The position numbers and the translations under genes were made by a program. Positions 27,002 through 33,379 of a stretch of DNA of 64,000 nucleotides are shown piece after piece. The notes below the pieces were generated by a model. The model saw only the letters and a list, made by a program, of their open reading frames with translations. It had not been told where the DNA came from and did no database searches. The DNA is taken from positions 1 to 64,000 of the forward strand of contig JAUNOM010000001.1 of NCBI GenBank assembly GCA_030531085.1, given 5' to 3'. Origin of the DNA: Prevotellaceae bacterium. GTDB taxonomy: Bacteria > Bacteroidota > Bacteroidia > Bacteroidales > Bacteroidaceae. The stretch's first letter is position 1, and each line of letters opens with the position of its first letter.

Positions 27002-28252
27002 TCACGTCCTGTCAAAGACAGAACTGAAGGCGTCGATGTCGTGTTTGCTGGCACCAAGACGTACGGCCACCTCCCTCCAGCACGCCACTGCGGCCCGCAC
27101 CTCATTGACAATCTTCTCCGCCACATCATTGCCAAGCATATAGTCGCCTGCCGATGCCAGGAGAATGTCAGTGTCCGCCTCATTGGTGTTCTTGTTGATA
27201 AGAAGGCTCAAGTGTCTGTTTGCGGTTGGATTCATGTCGTATGCAGGAGACAATGTCCACCCGTTAACGGTGAGAAGGAAACCGTGATTGCGGAAATGGT
27301 CATCGCTGTTACCCACAGATATGTTGAAGGCCACACGGCGATACAGCTCACACAGGTTCTGCTGCACGTCACAGCAGTGCTGCAACATGAAGTCCACTAT
27401 GTCCAGATAACCATAACCGTCATCTGCGTTGTCACCGTCTGTCAGCCCTAAAAGGGTCATGGCGGAGGCGAAGTGTACGCGGTGCCCATCGGGAGTCCTG
27501 TCAAAGCGCCTTGAGAGAAGGGTGTGAAACCTCTCTCCGGCATTGACAATCCTTGTCCTGGCCGCATTGATACCAGCCTTGCTGGCTATGATGTGACAGA
27601 GATGTTCCCATAACGCCACATCGTAACCGTCGTTATGCGACGGGAATTTAGCGACATACAGTGTGTTGTCTGTATCTACAACTCCCGCTTTGGGCCGTGC
27701 GCCACCGAGGGATGTGCCCGGCTGCACAAGCTGCATGAGCCATTTCTTGTCGGGTAGGGTATTGGCCTCCTCGCTCTTTTCCACCTCATGGCTGGCGGCA
27801 ATGAGCGTGCGCAAGTCTGTCAAAGGGGGTATGCGCAGCGATTTGTCAGTGCAGATATAGTCACCGTCCATCTCTTCCTTGAAGCGGAACCCTCCCATGC
27901 GCGAGAAGTCATCGATGCCTGTGAGAAAGTCAAATGAGCTTAACCGTCTCACGGCTCTGCCCTGTTCGCCTGCAAGTATCTGCTCGCGGCGTTTCAACAG
28001 CGTTCTTCCCCATCTGTCAGGAAGTGCATCGGCAAAGCAGCCAAAGATGTCACGCCCCTGCTTGGTGTACTGATAACCGGGGTAATTGTAAAGGTCATCG
28101 CTTATATGAAGGTTGCCGTAATCCCGCAACCAGTCATTGTCAAAGCAGAAGGAGTAACTGTCCTGACCTCGGAGTGACTCATAGCTCAACTCACCGACAA
28201 GGCGTGGGGCTTTCAGCCAGTTAAAGTCTGCATAAACATATAGTCTCTTCAT
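27002..28252 (-). CDS. hipA: HipA-family serine/threonine kinase toxin (full length)
   Basis: 416 residues with both the N-terminal subdomain (about 1-110, containing DIFGCFADALPDRWGR) and the kinase core. A Gly-rich loop GTSLGGARPK (about 179-188) precedes the kinase lobe, the catalytic loop reads GNSDDHFRNHGF (about 314-325), and the metal-binding motif is DMNP (339-342). HipA of Escherichia coli phosphorylates glutamyl-tRNA synthetase and slows growth; the target here is unknown. It is 5 bp downstream of an Xre-type gene, giving a standard hipBA pair. Confidence 0.9.
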   Translation of the reverse strand: MKRLYVYADFNWLKAPRLVGELSYESLRGQDSYSFCFDNDWLRDYGNLHISDDLYNYPGYQYTKQGRDIFGCFADALPDRWGRTLLKRREQILAGEQGRAVRRLSSFDFLTGIDDFSRMGGFRFKEEMDGDYICTDKSLRIPPLTDLRTLIAASHEVEKSEEANTLPDKKWLMQLVQPGTSLGGARPKAGVVDTDNTLYVAKFPSHNDGYDVALWEHLCHIIASKAGINAARTRIVNAGERFHTLLSRRFDRTPDGHRVHFASAMTLLGLTDGDNADDGYGYLDIVDFMLQHCCDVQQNLCELYRRVAFNISVGNSDDHFRNHGFLLTVNGWTLSPAYDMNPTANRHLSLLINKNTNEADTDILLASAGDYMLGNDVAEKIVNEVRAAVACWREVAVRLGASKHDIDAFSSVFDRT

Positions 28253-28257
28253 CGCTC

Positions 28258-28596
28258 TTATTTGTTATTAGTGGCTTTCTTTTTGGATGCCCTCTCTCTC
28301 TTCCTTGTAAGCGCAAGGTCCTGCAAGGCACGTCCCATCTCGTCCCTTTGTGCAAGGAGCAGGATGTCATCCTCAAGCTGCAGGGCGTAGAGTACCCTGA
28401 GATAGATGCCTATTGCCACTGTGGGCACACCCTTTTCTATGCGTGATACCGTCAGAGGTGAACACGTGGCACGCTCCGCCACCTGCGCAACGCTAAGATT
28501 ACGGCGCAGTCTTGCAAGTTTTATCTGCTCGCCTACCACCGCCATTTTCTGTTCTAACTTACGCGGCAGTTTTGTCCCCATTGTCGTCTTTGTCAT
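28258..28596 (-). CDS. hipB: HipB-like Xre-family antitoxin
   Basis: About 112 residues from MTKTTMGTKLPRK. An HTH_3 domain (QIKLARLRRNLSVAQVAERATCSPLTVSRIEKG) is followed by a helical segment and a very basic tail (RKRERASKKK). The frame stays open up to 28821, but that extension reads through the promoter and a non-coding repeat, and a TATCTTTGC -7 box sits at 28621-28629. So 28596 (or the ATG at 28581) is the start. It should repress its own operon and neutralise the downstream kinase. Confidence 0.85.
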   Translation of the reverse strand: MTKTTMGTKLPRKLEQKMAVVGEQIKLARLRRNLSVAQVAERATCSPLTVSRIEKGVPTVAIGIYLRVLYALQLEDDILLLAQRDEMGRALQDLALTRKRERASKKKATNNK

Positions 28597-28753
28597 AACT
28601 GTCAATATATAATACCGTTTGCAAAGATAATACTTTTTATTTATTTTATGATAGGTTGATGGTGAATATTTTGCAGAAAGGCCATGTTTTTTAACAAAAA
28701 GAGTGTATATTGGGGTGGAAACGGCCAGTCTCGCCACCAATTCCTCTATACCC

Positions 28754-29183
28754 CTATTTTGACAAAACGTCACAAAAAGGCCGTTTTTCGTGACGTTTTG
28801 CTTTTTTGAGAAAGTCGTCACGACTGAGCATTCTGGAGGAAAAAAGCACGCTTTACGTGCGTTTGGAAGGCGAAAAATACGTGCCGGTGCGCAATATGAT
28901 AGAGATTACGCGGTAATCTCTATCATATTGCATTGCTATCTCTATCAAATTGCAGTGTAAAAGCTATCTGATTACGGCGCAAAAAGGGCCATTTTCGTAC
29001 ACTTTTGCATACGTTTAAAATGCAGATTTTAGATAACTACAAGACTGTCAGGTGGTTGTCTGAAACGCGGAGAATGCGCTGTACGCGCCCGTCAGGAGAT
29101 AATTTTGAAACAATGGCATTCTCCGCGAGTTGGAAAAATCAAAGTGTCAGAAAAAAGCCTTGTTTTCTTACACTTTGATTTCA
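28754..29183 (+). repeat. Non-coding repeat, copy A (about 430 bp)
   Basis: Shares a modular layout with copies at 38826-39279 and 59769-60195. It opens with hairpin CAAAACGTCAC/GTGACGTTTTG (28763-28800, loop around GGCCG) and CATTCTGGAG (28829). A palindrome with perfect 19-bp arms (28891-28909 and 28913-28931) follows. The conserved stem GCGGAGAATGC/GCATTCTCCGC (29067-29126) encloses CGCTGTACGCG and TAATTTTGAAA, and the copy closes with AAATCAAAGTGT/ACACTTTGATTT (29136-29181). It has no coding potential. It fills most of the 760-bp gap between divergent genes, starting 158 bp upstream of hipB. Confidence 0.8.
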
Positions 29184-29214
29184 GCGGTATTGGTGTGGAG
29201 GCGTGGTCAGGCAA

Positions 29215-29280
29215 CCTAAAAAGTGGTACATACTGCCTAAAAAGTGGTATGGATATATTGGAGGATTATGACTAACTTTG
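29215..29280 (+). promoter_or_regulatory. Direct repeats plus -7 box before the CMD-cupin gene
   Basis: CCTAAAAAGTGGTA occurs twice, at 29215-29228 and 29236-29249, offset by 21 bp (two helical turns). A TAACTTTG -7 element follows at 29273-29280. No good TTG is found at the usual distance, so the promoter may need an activator bound at the repeats. This is inference from position. Confidence 0.5.
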
Positions 29281-29356
29281 CACCATGAAAAATCCGTTCT
29301 GATGGATGAACGGAAACGTGTAATATAAATAATGTGTAACGATAAAGACCGCGAAT

Positions 29357-30187
29357 ATGAGACAGCACAATTTTAACAGGCTTTCTTTGATTATATTATT
29401 AACCATGCTAACACTAAATGTTATGGCACAAAAGAAGATAGTACAGACAGCGGGACGCACCGCTCTCGGTGAGTTTGCTCCGCAGTTTGCAGAGCTTAAT
29501 GACGACATCCTGTTCGGTGATGCCGTTTGGAACGATTCCACTCTCAGTCTGCATGACCACAGTATGGTCACCATCTCCATCCTTCTCGGCAAGGGTCTTG
29601 TGGACTCTTCGTTCCGCTCTCATCTGGAACTGGGCAAGAAGCATGGAATAACCCGTAAGGAAATAGCCGCCCTGCTGACTCAGGCGGCCTTCTATGCAGG
29701 CTGGCCCAATGCCTGGGCAGGCTTCAGAATAGCCAAGGAGGTGTGGGCGGACATCGCTGATGAGGCTACGGAGAAGGAGCGTTTCCAGCAGGAGATGATA
29801 TTCCCGATTGGCGAGCCAAACACTGCCTACGCCAAATATTTCATTGGCAACAGCTATATCGCTCCCGTATCCGCGTCGCAGGTGAATGTGGCCAATGTCA
29901 CCTTTGAGCCGCGATGCCGCAATAACTGGCACATACACAAGGCCAAGAGCGGCGGCGGACAGATGCTGATAGGCGTGGCCGGCCGTGGATGGTATCAGGA
30001 AGAGGGCAAGCCCGCACAGCAGATTCTGCCCGGAACGGTTATACACATTCCGGCAAACGTGAAGCACTGGCATGGCGCGGCCGCAGACAGCTGGTTTGCA
30101 CATCTTGCTTTCTCCGTGCCGGGAGAGAAGACCTCAAACGAGTGGCTGGAGCCTGTTACTGACGAAGAATATGACAAGCTGAAGTGA
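29357..30187 (+). CDS. Exported carboxymuconolactone decarboxylase-cupin fusion
   Basis: 276 residues. The signal peptide ends near NVMAQ. Residues about 35-135 resemble the CMD/AhpD fold (FAELNDDILFGDAVWNDSTLSLHDHSM, YAGWPNAWAG), without the AhpD CxxC pair. Residues about 160-260 are a cupin: WHIHKAKSGGGQMLIGVAGRGWY, then VIHIPANVKHWHGA with metal-ligand histidines. Such fusions are common beside oxidoreductases, but the substrate is unknown. It overlaps the flavodoxin gene by one base, so the two are co-translated. Confidence 0.88.
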   Translation: MRQHNFNRLSLIILLTMLTLNVMAQKKIVQTAGRTALGEFAPQFAELNDDILFGDAVWNDSTLSLHDHSMVTISILLGKGLVDSSFRSHLELGKKHGITRKEIAALLTQAAFYAGWPNAWAGFRIAKEVWADIADEATEKERFQQEMIFPIGEPNTAYAKYFIGNSYIAPVSASQVNVANVTFEPRCRNNWHIHKAKSGGGQMLIGVAGRGWYQEEGKPAQQILPGTVIHIPANVKHWHGAAADSWFAHLAFSVPGEKTSNEWLEPVTDEEYDKLK

Positions 30188-30765
30188 TGAGAACGTTTAT
30201 ATTGTCTGCATTGTCCATGATTGTGGCGGTTGTCACATCATGTGCACAGGGAAAAGGGGCAGGAGAGGCTGCCAAGGATACTAAGGTGGAGCGCCGTGTG
30301 CTGGTGGCTTACTTCTCCGCCACGGGCACTACGGAGCGTGTGGCGGGCACCATTGCCAGGGTGACAGGGGCCACGCTGCATGAGATAGTGCCAGAAAAGA
30401 GATATTCCGCCGCAGACCTTGACTGGACGGACAGCCATTCACGGTGCTCAGTGGAGAACAGTGACGCTGCAAGCAGACCACCTATCGTGGCGGACACGCT
30501 GGATATGGACAGCTATGATGTCATATTCATAGGCTATCCTATATGGTGGAACATGGTTCCGAGGGTTGTTAACACCTTCATTGAGAAGCATGACTTGAAG
30601 GGAAGGACCGTGATACCGTTCGCAACATCTGGTGGCAGCGGCATATCAGGTAGTGTATCGAATTTAAGAGGATTGTATTCGGATATAAAATGGAGGGACG
30701 GAAAACTCCTTAACCGTACCAGTGAGAAGTCTATCCGGGACTGGGCGGAGAAAGAGTTGAGATGA
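30187..30765 (+). CDS. Flavodoxin-family lipoprotein
   Basis: 192 residues from ATG 30187, which shares its A with the stop of the previous gene (TGATG); a GTG three bases earlier is less likely. The lipoprotein signal VAVVTSC places it on the periplasmic side of a membrane. The FMN phosphate loop is VAYFSATGTTERVA, followed by YDVIFIGYPIWWNMVPRVVNTF and PFATSGGSGISGS. It probably exchanges electrons with, or accompanies, the CMD-cupin protein. A strong terminator follows. Confidence 0.88.
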   Translation: MRTFILSALSMIVAVVTSCAQGKGAGEAAKDTKVERRVLVAYFSATGTTERVAGTIARVTGATLHEIVPEKRYSAADLDWTDSHSRCSVENSDAASRPPIVADTLDMDSYDVIFIGYPIWWNMVPRVVNTFIEKHDLKGRTVIPFATSGGSGISGSVSNLRGLYSDIKWRDGKLLNRTSEKSIRDWAEKELR

Positions 30766-30801
30766 AGAATGGGGAGTGTATAGGTTTATAGAAACGTCCC
30801 G

Positions 30802-30835
30802 GCCGCGGAGTGTGAGTGCACACTCTGCGGCTTTT
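30802..30835 (+). terminator. Rho-independent terminator after the flavodoxin gene
   Basis: GCCGCGGAGTGT (30802-30813) pairs with ACACTCTGCGGC (30820-30831), with one G-T pair and a 6-nt loop, followed by TTTT. It lies between convergent genes. Confidence 0.8.
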
Positions 30836-30870
30836 GCGTGTAAAGGAGCGTCTGTGTGGATGTGGAGTGT

Positions 30871-31809
30871 TTATTTTAACGCTATCATGCGCGTCAGTAT
30901 CAGTCGCTTGTACTGCCGCTTCATGTCGTCAGGGAGGAAGGAACAGTCTATCAGTTCAATCCACTTCAGCAGACAGCGGCGGAATTTGCGCGCCATATTG
31001 TCAATAACCTTCTCGTTGATGCCTGATGCTGTGATGGCGTCCACGAAGTCATTGCGGCGCAGTTTGCGTTTTTTGCCGTTTAGGGTCAGTGCAAGCTCCT
31101 CCGGATCTTCTGGCATTACGAGGGTGGTGGATAACAGGTCGTATGCAGGGGTTAGTTGATGGCCCTTTCCTGTGTTGTATAAGGAGAAGTTTTTCAGGTG
31201 CATATCGGCATTACCTGTTATCCATGAGAAGATGACAACCTCCCAAAAGTTCACGAGATCAAGCTGCGGAACAGTGGAATATTTCTTTATCAGTTTTGCT
31301 ATCTGCTCGTATGAGCCTTTGTACTTGTATTCCGTAAGCCGTTCGGACAGCTGACAAGCATCCTCCATCGCTATCTTTCCGCCATCAGGCAGACGGTCTA
31401 TGCGACGTGTTATATAGCATATCTCTCCGTCGGCAAAGCGTATCAGTCCATGTGGTACAACGGTTATCTTTGCTACTTCTGCCAGATGCATTGTGAGATC
31501 TTCGAGTTCTGGCAGACAACGGTATGTTTCTGTCTGCGGTTTAAGTATGAAACGCCCCCATAGTCCTACGATGGTGAAGCGTTTAGGCTCGTTTCTCTGT
31601 CCTTGGTTGAGGTCAAGTGACAGTTTGGCCTGTACTCCTGTGAGCGTGGTCTGGCTGCGTATGACCTCCTTAGCCAAATCGCTTATTTGGCTGCGCACGT
31701 ATGGCAGGGTGGGGGCGGTGCGTGTTCCGAATAGTTTTTGGGAACACGTAGGATGGTAGTCTGTCTGTCCTTCCTTCAGATCTTTATAGCAATACAGGCA
31801 TTTGTCCAT
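30871..31809 (-). CDS. hipT: HipT-like kinase toxin of a tripartite HipBST system
   Basis: 312 residues, the HipA kinase core without the N-terminal subdomain, which is encoded separately upstream. Visible motifs are the loop TTLTGVQAK (about 54-62), catalytic loop GNADMHLKNF (199-208) and metal-binding DLL after PAY (Asp224). The N-terminus has a CxxC-x11-HxxC arrangement (Cys4, Cys7, His19, Cys22) that could bind zinc. E. coli HipT phosphorylates tryptophanyl-tRNA synthetase; the target here is unknown. TLT occupies the place of the autophosphorylated SIS residues of E. coli HipT, an inference from alignment by eye. Confidence 0.85.
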   Translation of the reverse strand: MDKCLYCYKDLKEGQTDYHPTCSQKLFGTRTAPTLPYVRSQISDLAKEVIRSQTTLTGVQAKLSLDLNQGQRNEPKRFTIVGLWGRFILKPQTETYRCLPELEDLTMHLAEVAKITVVPHGLIRFADGEICYITRRIDRLPDGGKIAMEDACQLSERLTEYKYKGSYEQIAKLIKKYSTVPQLDLVNFWEVVIFSWITGNADMHLKNFSLYNTGKGHQLTPAYDLLSTTLVMPEDPEELALTLNGKKRKLRRNDFVDAITASGINEKVIDNMARKFRRCLLKWIELIDCSFLPDDMKRQYKRLILTRMIALK

Positions 31810-31848
31810 GTGAATTTGGAGTGGTTTGATGTGGGTACAGTGATTGTC

Positions 31849-32199
31849 TTATTGTTTATGCTGCGCGTCCTGTGCGGTGCTGCCATCGGCGGGTATTACA
31901 CTGACAGCCCCGATGCAGTCCTTGCAGCAGGCTAACAGCAGCGACATACGGTCTCTCTGGTTTATCTTCCAACTGTTCTCTGCGATGTTTAGTAGCCATC
32001 CCTCGGGTATAAGACCGTCAAAGAAGGGGAATAGCACAGAGTCATGGTATGCTTCCTCACGCAGCGGCATGGTAAGACTGATGGCTACTGCGTCATCATG
32101 GTTGAGGTAGTCATGACTGTACAGGAAGGTATAGCCGTTCTCATCCTCTGTGAGCAGACCGGCCAAGCGGCTGTGCATATATACTTCTGCCTGTTTCAT
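31849..32199 (-). CDS. hipS: HipS-like protein (HipA N-terminal domain as a separate chain)
   Basis: 116 residues matching the N-terminal subdomain of HipA (YTFLYSHDYLNHDDAVAISLTMPLRE, LFPFFDGLIPEGWLL). In the E. coli HipBST system this small protein, not HipB, is the antitoxin that inhibits HipT. It overlaps hipB by 4 bp (ATGA) and ends 39 bp before hipT. The last ten residues (TAQDAQHKQ) extend past the domain. Confidence 0.83.
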   Translation of the reverse strand: MKQAEVYMHSRLAGLLTEDENGYTFLYSHDYLNHDDAVAISLTMPLREEAYHDSVLFPFFDGLIPEGWLLNIAENSWKINQRDRMSLLLACCKDCIGAVSVIPADGSTAQDAQHKQ

Positions 32200-32405
32200 A
32201 AGTCGTTATTTATAGGTACGGCACCTGCCTCATGGCCGAAAAGTGACAGTACCTGGTTCACTTTATCCATCCTTACGGTCTGTTTTCCCTGCTCAAGGTC
32301 ACGCACAAAGCGCAGGCCCACCCCTGATTTTGCGGCGAGGTCCTCTTGCGTAAGGTGGTGTTGTCTGCGCATTTCCTTTACAAATGCCGAAAGTTGCATA
32401 TCCAT
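32196..32405 (-). CDS. hipB: HipB-like Xre-family repressor of the HipBST operon
   Basis: 69 residues, essentially a single HTH_3 domain: MRRQHHLTQEDLAAKSGVGL and RFVRDLEQGKQTVRMDKVNQ. Short HipB proteins of this kind bind palindromes in their own promoter. Two 18-bp palindromes and a half-like site lie directly upstream (32422-32521), fitting autoregulation. First gene of the operon. Confidence 0.85.
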   Translation of the reverse strand: MDMQLSAFVKEMRRQHHLTQEDLAAKSGVGLRFVRDLEQGKQTVRMDKVNQVLSLFGHEAGAVPINNDL

Positions 32406-32421
32406 CTCCGTTATAATATTT

Positions 32422-32521
32422 TATACCTTATCTGATGCAAAGTTAATAAAAATATTTCAAAATACACCCTATAAGGTATAATTTATTATATAATTATAAG
32501 ATTTATACCATATAGGGTATA
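32422..32521 (-). promoter_or_regulatory. hipBST promoter with TATACC-N6-GGTATA operators
   Basis: TATACC-ATATAG-GGTATA (32504-32521) is a perfect inverted repeat. TACACC-CTATAA-GGTATA (32463-32480) differs in one arm base. TATACC at 32422-32427 is followed by a degenerate right half. The minus-strand -7 box TAACTTTGC lies at 32437-32445, between the first and second sites, so occupancy would block transcription. This resembles HipB control in E. coli, although the sequence of the sites differs. Confidence 0.65.
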
Positions 32522-32570
32522 AAAGAAAGATAGAAATAAACATTTATATGGATATTTTTCTATTCGTGAT

Positions 32571-32601
32571 TTGGCTATTCCGTGATAAAAACGTAACTTT
32601 G
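32571..32601 (+). promoter_or_regulatory. Promoter of the 5-formyl-THF cyclo-ligase gene
   Basis: TTG (32571-32573) and TAACTTTG (32594-32601) are 20 nt apart. The start point near 32608 excludes the upstream ATG at 32548 and supports a start at 32626. Confidence 0.72.
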
Positions 32602-32625
32602 CAGCGGTATAAACAGGATTATTTT

Positions 32626-33201
32626 ATGGACAAGAAAATGCTTAGACAGACCGTTAGAAGGGAGAAGGGCAGGCATGATAAGGCTGCACTTGCGGCGATG
32701 GATGAGGCTTTGTGCCGAAGAATAGAGGAGCATCCGCTGGTGAGAAAGGCTGATGTTGTGCTGCTTTACTGGTCGCTCCCCGATGAGGTCTGCACCCACG
32801 GACTGGTGGAAAGACTGTCTGTTAAGGGCAAGACAGTGTTGCTGCCCAAGGTGATTAGTGATACAGAGATGACCCTTCACCGCTTTTCTGCTGTCCGGGA
32901 TATGCAGGCTGGTGCTTATGGAATACTTGAACCGCAGGGGGATGCGGTAAGTGTTGAGTGGCTGGAGAATGCTGCACGGCAGGCAAAATTGAGTGGTGAT
33001 AGCGGTGATGTGGTGGGCATCATACCAGGAATGGCGTTCGATAAGGCCGGGCACCGCCTTGGACGGGGCAAGGGATACTATGACCGTATGCTGGCAAGGC
33101 TGCCGGATATGTACAGAATAGGGTTGTGCTATCCGTTTCAACTGTTGCCGGAAGTGCCGGCGGAGCGGCATGATGCGGTTATGGATGAGGTGATTTGCTG
33201 A
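32626..33201 (+). CDS. 5-formyltetrahydrofolate cyclo-ligase
   Basis: 191 residues from MDKKMLRQTVRREK, the usual family start. It converts 5-formyl-THF and ATP to 5,10-methenyl-THF in one-carbon metabolism. Motifs are LYWSLPDEVCTH for folate binding and IIPGMAFDKAGHRLGRGKGYYDRML for the ATP loop, near residues 135-160. The upstream ATG at 32548 would overlap the promoter and is rejected. Monocistronic as far as can be seen; relA/spoT follows with its own promoter. Confidence 0.93.
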   Translation: MDKKMLRQTVRREKGRHDKAALAAMDEALCRRIEEHPLVRKADVVLLYWSLPDEVCTHGLVERLSVKGKTVLLPKVISDTEMTLHRFSAVRDMQAGAYGILEPQGDAVSVEWLENAARQAKLSGDSGDVVGIIPGMAFDKAGHRLGRGKGYYDRMLARLPDMYRIGLCYPFQLLPEVPAERHDAVMDEVIC

Positions 33202-33311
33202 AGGACGGACAAGCAGATGGCATATCAGGGTGACAGGGATACATAAAGGAATTGTTTGTGCGGATTTTAGTGTTTTTTATAAATAAAGATACGATTTGTC
33301 CTTTTTAAATT

Positions 33312-33341
33312 TTGTCATGTAATATTTTTTTACTATTTTTG
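33312..33341 (+). promoter_or_regulatory. Promoter of the RelA/SpoT homologue
   Basis: TTG (33312-33314) and TATTTTTG (33334-33341) are 19 nt apart, with the ATG at 33380 about 30 nt after the predicted start point. Confidence 0.6.
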
Positions 33342-33379
33342 CATTCTATTACTGTTTTTATGTAACACCTTTTGTTGCT

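Noticed and set aside
28597..28821. N-terminal extension of the HipB-like protein (75 extra residues)
   Set aside because: It reads through the -7 box at 28621-28629 and the opening hairpin of the non-coding repeat. The KKQNVTK-type peptide also appears from copy B, showing it comes from the repeat and not from a protein.
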